DNA of 64,000 nt from Muribaculaceae bacterium (GCA_009775225.1 VSPE01000002.1:1-64000), one strand, 5' to 3'. Counted from the stretch's first letter, positions 51,578 to 59,913 are shown. Numbers and translations: made by a program. The notes: generated from the sequence alone by a model not told the origin.

Positions 51578-52609
51578 TCAGAGTTTGCCGGGAGCGGTGA
51601 GGATGCGGAAGGCAAGCTCGTGGAAGAGCTGGTGCTCGTTCTGGCGCGAGCCAATGCCCTTGCTCATGGCGTCGAAGCGGCGTATGGCCGATATTATTTC
51701 GACGACCTGCATGGCGTTATAGTTCGCCATGGCGCCACGTATGCGTTTGAGCTGAAAAGAGTTGCGGAGATTGAGCGCTTCGGTGATAGCGGCGTCGGTG
51801 CGGCCCGGGGCGTAGTATGCCACCAGAAGGTCGGCGAATAGGCCGAACACCGACGATGCGGCGAGCACCAGCGGCACAGCCTTGGGGTTGCTTCTGAAAT
51901 ATGCGAGGCAGCGGAATACCTTGCGGGCGTCTTTAGCGGCGAAGGCGTCGACCAGCTCGAAGGTGTTGTACTCGCGGCTCACTCCTATATTGCGCTCCAC
52001 CACCTCGGGCGTCACGGTGGCATTTGGAGGCAACAAGGTTGCGAGCTTGTCGATTTCGTTATAGAGCTTGCTGAGGTCGGTGCCTATGAAGTCGCGGAGC
52101 ATCTCCACGGCCTTGGCATCGGCATTGAGACCTTTGGCCGATATATATTTGGTAATATATACGGGAATGTTGTACTCCTGTATTTTCTTGGACTCGAACA
52201 CCACTGCTCCGCCTTTACGGCAGGCAGCGAGCAGCTCCTTGCTCTTTGCTTTCTCTCCACGGCAGCAGATTACGAGCACCGTTGTGCCTACGGGGTTCTC
52301 GACATAGGCTGCGAGGCGTGCGAGCCTGTCGGCGCGTATGGCCTGGACTTCCTTTAGTATCACCACCTGGCGGTCGCTCATCATGGGTACGCGGCGGCAC
52401 ACGTCGATGACCTGCGCCGGCTCCAGCTCGGGAGCATAGAGCACATACTGGTTGAAGTCTTTTTCGTGCTCGGGCAGTATGGCCTCGAAGTCTTTCAACA
52501 GGGCGTCGATAAAGTAACCCTCCTCACCGTGAAGAAGGTAGACGGGCGCATACTCGCCCGCGCGGAGCGATTTTCGTATACCGTCGAATGTAGGTGCTTC
52601 TGCCGCCAT
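51578..52609 (-). CDS. holA: DNA polymerase III subunit delta
   Basis: A 343-residue clamp-loader subunit that opens the beta clamp. The HolA pattern is clear: PVYLLHGEEGYFIDALLKDFE at the start, VPMMSDRQVVILKEVQ, GTTVLVICCRGEKAKSKELL, IGTDLSKLYNEIDKL, REYNTFELVDAFAAKD and the helical C-terminal collar. The ATG at MAAEAPTFDG is used; a longer frame would run through the divergent promoter region and into the neighbouring gene. Divergent from the HsdR-N-like gene, 67 bases apart. Confidence 0.95.
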   Translation of the reverse strand: MAAEAPTFDGIRKSLRAGEYAPVYLLHGEEGYFIDALLKDFEAILPEHEKDFNQYVLYAPELEPAQVIDVCRRVPMMSDRQVVILKEVQAIRADRLARLAAYVENPVGTTVLVICCRGEKAKSKELLAACRKGGAVVFESKKIQEYNIPVYITKYISAKGLNADAKAVEMLRDFIGTDLSKLYNEIDKLATLLPPNATVTPEVVERNIGVSREYNTFELVDAFAAKDARKVFRCLAYFRSNPKAVPLVLAASSVFGLFADLLVAYYAPGRTDAAITEALNLRNSFQLKRIRGAMANYNAMQVVEIISAIRRFDAMSKGIGSRQNEHQLFHELAFRILTAPGKL

Positions 52610-52676
52610 AGTGCCGTTTGGAAAATTATGCGTAAATTTACACATTATTTCGCACCCGCCCAAAAAAAACAAACGC

Positions 52677-53144
52677 ATGGAACTTCCCCGCCTCAACCTT
52701 CCGCCTCTCGACGCATCTCTGCGCACCGGAGCCGCCTCGGCCCGCGACGGCATGGAGATTTACGACCCCCTTCGCAGACGGTGGGTGGCGCTTACTCCCG
52801 AGGAATGGGTGCGACAGCACTTCACGGCCTTTCTTGCCACCGAGCGCGGCTTTCCGGCGGCGCTGATGGCCAATGAGGTGGCTCTGCGGCTCAACGGCAC
52901 GTCGCGGCGCTGCGACACGGTGGTATACGACCGCGCGCTGCGGCCTGTGTGCCTTGTGGAATACAAGGCTCCGTCGGTGCAGATTACACAGAAGGTGTTC
53001 GACCAGATTGCGCGCTACAACAGCGTGCTGCGCGCGGCCTACCTGATAGTGAGCAACGGTATGTGCCACTACTGCTGCCGCTTCGAGGGCAACTCTTATT
53101 CCTTTCTGCCCGACATACCTGCGTACGGCGGCATGACGCTATAG
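52677..53144 (+). CDS. HsdR N-terminal-like nuclease-fold protein
   Basis: A 155-residue protein like the N-terminal domain of type I restriction HsdR subunits (HSDR_N_2). The likely PD-(D/E)XK residues are D in RRCDTVVYDR and E-x-K in CLVEYKAPS, followed by QITQKVFDQIARYNSVLRAAYLIVSNG. No helicase, methylase or specificity gene is near. Stand-alone genes of this kind, divergent from holA, recur in Bacteroidetes, so a housekeeping DNA role is as likely as restriction. Its stop overlaps the convergent minus-strand gene by a few bases. Confidence 0.82.
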   Translation: MELPRLNLPPLDASLRTGAASARDGMEIYDPLRRRWVALTPEEWVRQHFTAFLATERGFPAALMANEVALRLNGTSRRCDTVVYDRALRPVCLVEYKAPSVQITQKVFDQIARYNSVLRAAYLIVSNGMCHYCCRFEGNSYSFLPDIPAYGGMTL

Positions 53145-53615
53145 CTCCGGCACAACGAAGAGTGTGTCGACCTTTATGCTTACGTCGTAGGGCGTGGCCT
53201 GCTCGGCCCGCTGCGAGGTAGTGGAGCGGCGGTAATAGAAATTAAACTGCTTATCCCACGAGGGTATGCTCATCTGGCGAGTCTCGCCGGCGGGAATGTC
53301 GGCGCCCACATTGTGCGAAGCGCTGTGCAGCATGCGTCTTGCGGAGTCGTAGTATGTAATGGTGAAGGCAAGGCCCCTGAGGTCGCGGCGGCTGTTGTTG
53401 GTGACAAAGAAAGTTTCGCGGCGCGAGCGCAGCGGCTTGTCGTAGCCGTTCACGTCCACGATATGCGGCTCTGGCCGCGCTATAGTGTCGACGGCAGTGA
53501 GGGTAGCTGAGGCTGCGGCGGGCTGAGCTGTGCGCAGGCGCTGTCGTGTGGTTGTCTGTGCGGCGGCGGTAATAGCTGTCGCCAGCACGATTGCTGAAAG
53601 AGAGATATATTTCAT
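53139..53615 (-). CDS. Small secreted protein of unknown function
   Basis: A 158-residue protein with a signal peptide (MKYISLSAIVLATAITAAAQ) and one beta-rich domain resembling FxLYD/Ig-like modules: FFVTNNSRRDLRGLAFTITYYDSARRMLHSASHNVGADIPAGETRQMSIP. It probably sits in the periplasm or on the surface. It is the last gene of the phoH-purC-ubiE transcription unit and overlaps the previous gene by four bases. No specific role can be offered. Confidence 0.75.
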   Translation of the reverse strand: MKYISLSAIVLATAITAAAQTTTRQRLRTAQPAAASATLTAVDTIARPEPHIVDVNGYDKPLRSRRETFFVTNNSRRDLRGLAFTITYYDSARRMLHSASHNVGADIPAGETRQMSIPSWDKQFNFYYRRSTTSQRAEQATPYDVSIKVDTLFVVPEL

Positions 53616-54145
53616 AGATACACGTAGTTTGGCGTAGCGCCGGCCGATATGCGGTGTGCGGCGTCGATGCCTTCGGGGCGCGCGTTTGTGCGGCTTACCG
53701 ATATTCGGAAGAGATATGGCAGCATTCGCAGTGCGTTTATGCTGCGGTTGCGGTTATAGTGCCTGAACGTGAGAGTGGCACTTTGTGGCGAGTACTCGAT
53801 TATGTAGTCGAGCCTGGTGGTTTTTCTGTACGAGCCTTCGGGAGTGACCATAAGGGAGGCGTCGAAGGTGTGAGGTGTGCCGGTATGCTTCATGGTGCCG
53901 AACACGGTGCCGGGGCGCATGGTGTAGTCGGGCGAGTCCACGACAGTGAGGTCGAAGCACCCCGGAGTAGCGCTCTCCTCTACCCTGAACAGGGCGCCGG
54001 CGGCGCCGGCCTGCCATAGCCCGCACACGGCATGCGCCGCTTCGGCGGGAGTGGCAGCCTCGCACAGACGAGGCTCGGAGGCAGCGCAGCAGAGCGCCAC
54101 AGCCGCCAGCGCAAAGGCCGTGAGGATGTGGCGCGCACGTATCAT
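53612..54145 (-). CDS. Small secreted protein of unknown function
   Basis: A 177-residue protein with a signal peptide (MIRARHILTAFALAAVALCCA) that contains a Cys pair at its end, so lipid attachment is possible. The mature part is a single beta-rich domain (CGLWQAGAAGALFRVEES, FDLTVVDSPDYTMRPGTVFGTMKHTG, ATLTFRHYNRN). I do not recognise the family. Overlaps the DUF3078 gene upstream and the next secreted-protein gene downstream by four bases each. Confidence 0.72.
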   Translation of the reverse strand: MIRARHILTAFALAAVALCCAASEPRLCEAATPAEAAHAVCGLWQAGAAGALFRVEESATPGCFDLTVVDSPDYTMRPGTVFGTMKHTGTPHTFDASLMVTPEGSYRKTTRLDYIIEYSPQSATLTFRHYNRNRSINALRMLPYLFRISVSRTNARPEGIDAAHRISAGATPNYVYL

Positions 54146-55527
54146 ATACTGCTGAACTTATAGGCGAAGCCTATCGAGAGTATTTCTTTCACCTGAAGCT
54201 TCTTCCACTTCTCGCTGTCGCAAGGGGGGGTGCTTGAGTCGTAGCGGACGTGCGCGTAAATCTGAGTGGTGAGGAAGCGGTTTATTTCGAAGGCGAGCTT
54301 GTTCTCCCAGTCGGCCTGGGCGCTGTCGTAGTCGGTGAAAGCGAACAGGCGCGAGGTGTAGCTTATGTTGTAGGTAAGCTTCCAGAAGAATTTCAGCTCG
54401 GCCGAGCTACCGAAGTTGTTCTGCACGCGACGGCCATTGTCGATATTGTAAATCGCGGGGTCGATGCGGCGGTCGCGGCATATACGCATGTTGTACGAGA
54501 GGGGAGCTATCGAGGCATCGAAAGTCACGGTCTTTTTGGTATTGGCATAGTTGTAAGTCATACCGAGACCGACGGTAAGTTCCGCGGGCGACAGGAACGA
54601 AGCCCTCACCTCGCGCGAATTGCTGGGGTAGGAGTTCAGGAGCTGGGTCTTGAACTGGCATGTGAGCGAGTAGTACCAGCGCTTGGCAGCTTTGAGACCG
54701 AAGGTGGAGTTGACCTGGAAGAGGTCTTCGGAGATGCTGTAGTTGTGTATGGAGTCATCGGGGGCGCTGTTCATGCCGAGCTTATACTGCGCGGTGGTCT
54801 CGAAGAGTAGCTTGGGGTGATACTCGGGATTGAGCTTCACGTTATAGTATATGTTGGCGAGCATGTTGAGGTTGTTGTTGCCGCCTTGGTACCAGTTGGG
54901 CGACACGTAGGCCTGCGAGAACTGGAGCGAAGCGTTGAAGGTTCGTATCCAGTGGCGTTTCTTCACCTCTGCGGCTGCGATAGTAGGCGCCATGGGAGCG
55001 TCTTTTATCACCTCCTTGATTTCTATAGTGTGGTCTTCGGGGTTGAGCACGGCATGGTACTCCTTGGGAGCCTCGGGCAAGAGCGCAATGTTGTAGCGCA
55101 CCTTGTCGGGGTGGTTGTTGAAGAAGTAGCGCTGCGCGTTGCGCATGGTTCGTTCCTGGGCGTTGAACTCCTCGAGCCAGCGCAATTCGGGGCGGCCCGA
55201 GTAGTCGGGAGTGAAGGGCGCCACGGTGTCGGCGTAGATATATTCACAGAACACCGCAGGGCTGAAGAAGAAATCGGGGAGCGGTTTCATCACCATAACG
55301 GTATCGCGGGGAATGGAGTCGTTCGCGAGCCACGCGTCTATCTCCTCGATAGAGCGTATGGTGTCGGGACGGCCTTCGGGTACCGTGGTTGAAATCTCAC
55401 TTACTCTTGAGTCGGCTTTGCGGGCCTTGTCGGAGCCCATACGGGCGCTGTCGAAGTACATGGCCTGTCCGGCCACGCCAAAAGTCGCTGCAGCGAGCGA
55501 AAGTACGGTGATGAACAATCGTGTCAT
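54142..55527 (-). CDS. DUF3078 family outer-membrane-like protein
   Basis: A 461-residue protein with a signal peptide (MTRLFITVLSLAAATFGVAG) and the DUF3078 beta-barrel-like domain: SPNWYQGGNNNLNMLANIYYNVKLNPEYHP, then alternating amphipathic strands (LFETTAQYKLGMNS, WYYSLTCQFKTQLLNSYPS, ELKFFWKLTYNISYTSRLFAFTDY) and a C-terminal strand IGFAYKFSSI. Probably an outer-membrane protein of unknown role, restricted to Bacteroidetes. It overlaps ubiE by four bases. Confidence 0.85.
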   Translation of the reverse strand: MTRLFITVLSLAAATFGVAGQAMYFDSARMGSDKARKADSRVSEISTTVPEGRPDTIRSIEEIDAWLANDSIPRDTVMVMKPLPDFFFSPAVFCEYIYADTVAPFTPDYSGRPELRWLEEFNAQERTMRNAQRYFFNNHPDKVRYNIALLPEAPKEYHAVLNPEDHTIEIKEVIKDAPMAPTIAAAEVKKRHWIRTFNASLQFSQAYVSPNWYQGGNNNLNMLANIYYNVKLNPEYHPKLLFETTAQYKLGMNSAPDDSIHNYSISEDLFQVNSTFGLKAAKRWYYSLTCQFKTQLLNSYPSNSREVRASFLSPAELTVGLGMTYNYANTKKTVTFDASIAPLSYNMRICRDRRIDPAIYNIDNGRRVQNNFGSSAELKFFWKLTYNISYTSRLFAFTDYDSAQADWENKLAFEINRFLTTQIYAHVRYDSSTPPCDSEKWKKLQVKEILSIGFAYKFSSI

Positions 55528-56264
55528 AGCTTATATGCGGTGTAAAGAGTGCATGCGCCGAAAGTGAGAGAGCGGAAGGCGGCACGGTCGAAGCCGGCCT
55601 TGTTTATAAGCTCGGTCATGGCGAAGCGCTGTGGCGCTGCGGCAATACTTTCGGGCAGATAGGAATATGCACGGCGGTCATGCGAGAGTATGCGGCCGGC
55701 TAGAGGTATGAGAGTTGCTGTGTACAGCTTGTAGAGGGCCTTGGGCACAGCGGCGGCGGGGCTCGACAGTTCGAGCACACAGAGCATGCCTCCCGGGCGT
55801 AGTATGCGGTGCATCTCGCGATAGCCGGCCTCAATGTCGGCGAAGTTGCGCACGCCGTAAGCCACGGTGACGAGGTCGACGGAGCCATCGGGCAGGCCGG
55901 TGGCGAGGCAGTCGCCCTGCCTGAAGGCTATGCGTGCGGCATAGTCGAGTCCGGCTGCTTTGGCGCGCGCCTTGTCGAGCATTCCTTCGGAGAGGTCTAT
56001 GCCTGTGATACGTGCACCGGGGATGTTGCGCGCCAGCGCCAGCGCCACATCGCCCGTGCCTGTGGCCAGGTCGGCCACTTCGGCAGGATGTGAGCTTGCG
56101 GCGGCTCTGACGAGTGCCCGGAGCCACAGCCGGTCGAGTCCGGCCGTCATGGCCCGGTTCATGAAGTCGTAGGCCGGCGCGATAGCGTCGAACATAGACT
56201 GCACCTGCTGCTCCTTGGCGCGGCCGTCGTCGCCGTAGGGGTTTATGTGCTCTACCTGGGGCAT
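55524..56264 (-). CDS. ubiE: Demethylmenaquinone methyltransferase
   Basis: A 246-residue class I SAM methyltransferase (UbiE/MenG) making menaquinone in this anaerobic lineage. MFDAIAPAYDFMNRAMTAGLDRLWLR and ADLATGTGDVALALA (SAM-binding motif I) are typical; VTVAYGVRNFADIEAGYREMHRILRPGGMLCVLELS and YSYLPESIAAAP complete the family pattern. Nine bases separate it from purC upstream. Confidence 0.95.
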   Translation of the reverse strand: MPQVEHINPYGDDGRAKEQQVQSMFDAIAPAYDFMNRAMTAGLDRLWLRALVRAAASSHPAEVADLATGTGDVALALARNIPGARITGIDLSEGMLDKARAKAAGLDYAARIAFRQGDCLATGLPDGSVDLVTVAYGVRNFADIEAGYREMHRILRPGGMLCVLELSSPAAAVPKALYKLYTATLIPLAGRILSHDRRAYSYLPESIAAAPQRFAMTELINKAGFDRAAFRSLTFGACTLYTAYKL

Positions 56265-56272
56265 GCCCTGGC

Positions 56273-57223
56273 TTATGCGTTCAGGTTTGCAAGAAAATCG
56301 AGCACGCCGGTCTCGATGCGTGCGGCCGCATCGGTCTCAGCGGCAGGGACGAACTTGCGTCCTGTCACGTGCTCGTACAGCTCGATATAGCGGTCGGAAA
56401 TGGCCTTGCACACCTCGGGAGTCATTTCGGGTACGGTTTCGCCGGGGCGGCCCATAAATCCGTTTTCCATGAGCCACTGGCGCACAAATTCCTTAGAGAG
56501 CTGGCGCTGGGGCTTGCCTGCGCGGAGAAGCTCTTCGTAGGTGTCGGCGTAGAAGTAGCGCGACGAGTCGGGAGTGTGTACTTCGTCGATGAGCATAACC
56601 TTACCGTCGTGCTTGCCGAACTCATATTTGGTGTCGACGAGAATGAGGCCCTTCTCGGCAGCCATGCGAGTGCCGATTTCAAAGAGGCGACGGGTGTAGC
56701 GCTCCATGATTTCGTAGTCGGCGGCGTCGACGAGGCCCTGCGCTATGATTTCTTCACGCGAGATGTTCTGGTCGTGACCGGCGTCAGCCTTTGTGGTGGG
56801 AGTGATGATAGGCTCGGGGAGGCGCTCGTTCTCATGCAGACCTTCGGGGAGCTTCACGCCGCAGATTTCGCGTACGCCTGCGGCATAGTCGCGCCAGGCG
56901 CTGCCTGCGAGGTAGCCTCGGATAATCATTTCGACACGGAAGCCTTCGCAGCGAACTCCGGCGGTGGCCATGGGGTCTACTTCGGCGAGCTTCCAGTTGG
57001 GGACTTCCGCGGAAGTTGCGTCGAGGAAGTAGTTTGCAATCTGGTTCAGCACCTGTCCCTTGTAAGGAATACCCTCGGGAAGAACAACGTCGAAGGCCGA
57101 AATGCGGTCGGTAGCGACCATGACGAGGATGTCGCCTTCGATAGAGTAAACGTCGCGCACTTTGCCGTGATATACGGGTGCATCCTGACGGGGAAAGTTG
57201 AAGTCGGTGTTTGTGAGAGTCAT
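56273..57223 (-). CDS. purC: Phosphoribosylaminoimidazole-succinocarboxamide synthase
   Basis: A 316-residue SAICAR synthetase of purine synthesis, joining CAIR and aspartate with ATP. YHGKVRDVYSIEGD opens it (glycine-rich loop); RISAFDVVLPEGIPYKGQVLNQ, VRCEGFRVEMIIRGYLAGSAW and the metal-binding LILVDTKYEFGKHDGKVMLIDEVHTPDSSRY follow. It is the longer Bacteroidetes/eukaryote-like form. Lies between phoH and ubiE. Confidence 0.97.
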   Translation of the reverse strand: MTLTNTDFNFPRQDAPVYHGKVRDVYSIEGDILVMVATDRISAFDVVLPEGIPYKGQVLNQIANYFLDATSAEVPNWKLAEVDPMATAGVRCEGFRVEMIIRGYLAGSAWRDYAAGVREICGVKLPEGLHENERLPEPIITPTTKADAGHDQNISREEIIAQGLVDAADYEIMERYTRRLFEIGTRMAAEKGLILVDTKYEFGKHDGKVMLIDEVHTPDSSRYFYADTYEELLRAGKPQRQLSKEFVRQWLMENGFMGRPGETVPEMTPEVCKAISDRYIELYEHVTGRKFVPAAETDAAARIETGVLDFLANLNA

Positions 57224-57260
57224 TGCTGCGATATGATTGGGGGTTTGGAATTTGTACGTT

Positions 57261-58241
57261 CTATATTTCGGAGTCAGGCGTGTCGGCGTCGCGGGTGGCC
57301 TTTACTTCGGCGTCATGGCGCTCGTAAGCCTCCACGATGCGCTGCACCAGGTGGTGGCGCACTATGTCTTTCTTGCCGAACTCCACCCGGCCCACGCCTT
57401 CCACGTCCTTGAGTATGCGCAGCGCCTGTACGAGTCCCGACTGCGTGGAGCGGGGCAGGTCTATCTGCGTCACGTCGCCGGTCACTATCATCTTGGCGTT
57501 CATGCCCAGACGTGTGAGGAACATCTTTATCTGATGTGTTGTGGTGTTCTGAGCCTCGTCGAGCACTATCACGGCGTCGTTGAGAGTACGGCCGCGCATG
57601 AAGGCAAGGGGAGCAATCTGTATTACTTTGGTCTCCATATATTCCTTGAGCTTCACGGCGGGAATCATATCCTCGAGGGCGTCGTAGAGAGGCTGGAGGT
57701 AGGGGTCGATTTTATCTTTCATGTCGCCGGGAAGGAAGCCGAGCTTCTCACCGGCCTCGACGGCCGGACGCGACAATATTATCTTGCGTATTTCGCGGTT
57801 TTTGAGCGCACGGACAGCAAGAGCTATGGCAATATAAGTCTTGCCGGTGCCTGCGGGGCCGAGGGCGAAGGTGAGGTCGTTGGCCGAGAATGTCTCCACG
57901 AGGCGTGCCTGATTGGGAGTTCGCGCACTGATAGGCTTGCCATTGATGCCGTAGATAATCACGCCGTCGGCCTTACGCTCCTTTGGGGCGTCGCCTTTCA
58001 CAATGTCGAGAATAACTTCCTCGCCGAGGGTATTGTAGCGCTCGGCGTATGCCGACAGCTCCTTTATCTTAGTCTCGAACTCGGCGGTCTCGCGGTCTTC
58101 GCCGATGACACGTATTACCGACCCACGTGCCGATATGCGAAGCTTGGGAAACAAGTTCTTGATTAACTGCATATTGGCGTTGTTCACGCCGTAGAAGCAG
58201 AGAGGGTCGACAGAGTCGATGATGACGATGCGTTCTATCAT
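57261..58241 (-). CDS. PhoH family ATPase
   Basis: A 326-residue PhoH/YbeZ-type P-loop NTPase, probably an RNA helicase partner in ribosome or RNA metabolism. It has a short KH-like N-terminal part (FPKLRISARGSVIRVIGED), Walker A LGPAGTGKT near residues 126-134, and Walker B VIVLDEAQNTT. VTGDVTQIDLPRSTQSGL is the sensor segment. Length is typical. First gene of the operon ending with two small secreted proteins. Confidence 0.95.
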   Translation of the reverse strand: MIERIVIIDSVDPLCFYGVNNANMQLIKNLFPKLRISARGSVIRVIGEDRETAEFETKIKELSAYAERYNTLGEEVILDIVKGDAPKERKADGVIIYGINGKPISARTPNQARLVETFSANDLTFALGPAGTGKTYIAIALAVRALKNREIRKIILSRPAVEAGEKLGFLPGDMKDKIDPYLQPLYDALEDMIPAVKLKEYMETKVIQIAPLAFMRGRTLNDAVIVLDEAQNTTTHQIKMFLTRLGMNAKMIVTGDVTQIDLPRSTQSGLVQALRILKDVEGVGRVEFGKKDIVRHHLVQRIVEAYERHDAEVKATRDADTPDSEI

Positions 58242-58278
58242 GTACTTTAAGACGAAACGTGGTATCGGAATACGCGTG

Positions 58279-58286
58279 CAAAATTA
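58279..58286 (-). promoter_or_regulatory. -7 box of phoH operon
   Basis: TAATTTTG on the minus strand, about 37 bases before the phoH ATG. The -33 element is not clear. Confidence 0.5.
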
Positions 58287-58329
58287 CGAAAAATATCGCA
58301 CTTATGCCCGATAGTGTATAACTATTTTT

Positions 58330-58363
58330 AGAGGTTGTCTAACAAGCATTGTTAAACGACCTC
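58330..58363. repeat. Inverted repeat AGAGGTTGTCTAACAA
   Basis: AGAGGTTGTCTAACAA and TTGTTAAACGACCTCT form a 16-bp stem with two imperfect pairs and a two-base loop. The outer AGAGGTTGTCTAA is nearly the same as the terminal repeat of the MITE-like element at 13715. It may be a minimal or collapsed copy of the same family. Confidence 0.6.
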
Positions 58364-58404
58364 TTATTTGAAACAATCGGGTCAAGCCGTAATCACGGTG
58401 CACG

Positions 58405-58635
58405 TATTTAGTAATTCGGAGTCGGAGACTCCGGCGATAGGCTAACCCCAGGTTTTTAACCTGGGGTACAGATATATAGCACCTGAAATGGAGTATCGGA
58501 GATACGACCGATAGCCGTAGCCTCAACGTACTATCGCGCAGGCCTCCGACCTGCTTTTTGCTATGTATTTGTCTGTGCCTCAGGTTGAAACCTGAGGTTG
58601 GCCTATCGCAGTGGTCTCCGACCACTGTTTTGCCA
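58405..58635. repeat. REP-like hairpin array in a 560-base spacer
   Basis: The spacer between phoH and the next gene holds at least six hairpins: GGAGTC-GGA-GACTCC, ACCCCAGGTT-TTT-AACCTGGGGT, GTATC-GGA-GATAC, CAGGCCTCCGACCTG, CCTCAGGTT-GA-AACCTGAGG and CAGTGGT-CTCCG-ACCACTG. They are joined by recurring CTATCG or CGATAG and TCCGA words in both orientations, which suggests tandem decayed copies of one unit. No convincing gene lies in the spacer. Arrays like this are linked in other bacteria to RAYT (IS200-like) transposases; none is in the window. Confidence 0.65.
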
Positions 58636-58733
58636 TTTATCAGAGCGCAATTAAACAAATGCACCAGAATTTCGGCTTGACCCAAACAATCGGCCACGCG
58701 GATGTGTTTGCTCGTCGGCCCGACGCACAGCGG

Positions 58734-58768
58734 CAAAAAAAGCAGCGCCCTCTCGCGAGGGCGCTGCC
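58734..58768 (-). terminator. Terminator of the secreted-protein gene
   Basis: On the minus strand GCAGCGCCCTC pairs with GAGGGCGCTGC around a tight loop, followed by seven T. It ends the transcript of the gene starting at 59670. Confidence 0.92.
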
Positions 58769-58803
58769 AAAATGTGTGTTATGTCAAGTGGAGAGAGAAA
58801 CTC

Positions 58804-59670
58804 TTACTTAACAAGTACTTTCGATACTTTGTCGCCACGGCGAACGATGTAGAGGCCGGCTTCGGGGTTGGCAACTTCTACGCCCTGGAGGTTGTAGTAG
58901 ACGGCCTTGGCGTTGTTTTCTACGGTTACGTCTTCAACACCTGCACCTGCTGAGCCGGGAGTGAAAGTGATTTCTGCTTCCTGGCTGAAGCCGTTGATGA
59001 GGTTAAGTTCGATAGTGCCTTCAAAGTCTGCGGAGAAGAACATGTTCTTATCGTTATTGTATGCGGCAGGAGAAGATTCGCCGTCGGCGAGGGCTTCGTT
59101 ACCGACAGAGTAGTTGATGAGTGTCCAACCGGGAGTGGCAATCTTGAATTCTTCACCTGCGGGGAGCATGGTTTCGCCAGCGCAAACGAAAGTATATTTT
59201 TTGTCTTTCTCAACGGTAGTCATTTTCCAAAGTTCAACGAAGCCCCAGTCGGCAAAACCGCCTGTTATGTATGCTTCGATAGCGGCAGCTTCACCTTCCT
59301 GAGTGAAACGAACCTGTGTGTAGTCGGGAGTAACCTCAACTTTCCATTTAGCCTGTGCGGGCATGCTGGTGTTTTCGCCCCAAGCCATTGCATCAACGAA
59401 TTTGCCTACGTATTCTTCGGTTACGTTACCGCTGTTTACAGAGAATGCTTGTGCGTTGAATTCTTCCCAAGTGCCTTTTGCGGTCGACATTTTGAAGCCG
59501 CCGGTATTTTCAAGGGTGATTTCCCAGTTGCCGTCGGCGTTGACTGTTGCTTCGAGAGGGGTTTCGGGAGTCCACATGGCCACGCCGTCAAATTCACCAA
59601 CGAAGTAAACCTGTGCGTTTACAGAGAGTGCTGCCGCTGCAGCAAGAGCAAGAGTGTAGAGTTTTTTCAT
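58804..59670 (-). CDS. Secreted SusE/SusF-like binding protein with C-terminal tag
   Basis: A 288-residue secreted protein: signal peptide (MKKLYTLALAAAAALSVNA), then two beta modules reminiscent of SusE/SusF-type starch-binding repeats (VYFVGEFDGVAMWTPETPLEA... and IEAYITGGFADWGFVELWKMT), and a tag at the end, VYYNLQGVEVANP followed by GLYIVRRGDKVSKVLVK. It has no catalytic motif. The tag is the same as in the protein ending at 45792. The ATG after the -7 box and an 80-base leader is chosen. Lower GC and heavy Glu/Lys/Asn use suggest high expression. Confidence 0.75.
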   Translation of the reverse strand: MKKLYTLALAAAAALSVNAQVYFVGEFDGVAMWTPETPLEATVNADGNWEITLENTGGFKMSTAKGTWEEFNAQAFSVNSGNVTEEYVGKFVDAMAWGENTSMPAQAKWKVEVTPDYTQVRFTQEGEAAAIEAYITGGFADWGFVELWKMTTVEKDKKYTFVCAGETMLPAGEEFKIATPGWTLINYSVGNEALADGESSPAAYNNDKNMFFSADFEGTIELNLINGFSQEAEITFTPGSAGAGVEDVTVENNAKAVYYNLQGVEVANPEAGLYIVRRGDKVSKVLVK

Positions 59671-59753
59671 GCTACTGATTTTAAAATGAATATAATGATA
59701 TTTGAATTTGTCTTGAATCACATGATGAAGGATGAAGCGTGAACTTCACCGTG

Positions 59754-59784
59754 CAAATTTAGCGTATTTTTTTCAATATCCAAT
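59754..59784 (-). promoter_or_regulatory. Promoter of the secreted-protein gene
   Basis: On the minus strand ATTG, 19 bases, then TAAATTTG. The surrounding sequence is a nearly pure A/T tract. Confidence 0.6.
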
Positions 59785-59879
59785 TTTTTTTCAAAAAAAA
59801 ATGTTTTTTTTGACTGGAAAGGGCAGCCGGAGGGGGGAAGACATGGATGTCATCGCTCCCGGGCAGCTTCTTTATAATA

Positions 59880-59913
59880 TAAGAGCCGGAGGCGCCTGTG
59901 GGTCGCCTCCGGC
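59880..59913 (-). terminator. Terminator of the DUF4493/PCMD gene cluster
   Basis: GCCGGAGGCG and CGCCTCCGGC form a perfect 10-bp stem with a 9-base loop; a T-rich but interrupted tail follows on the minus strand. It lies about 50 bases past the last stop of the cluster. The rest of this 290-base gap holds only the AT-rich promoter and leader of the next gene. Confidence 0.7.

Noticed and set aside
58405..58635. Hairpin series considered as tRNA cluster or att site
   Set aside because: Stems lack tRNA arm order and the conserved T-loop GTTCGAATC; no integrase is near.
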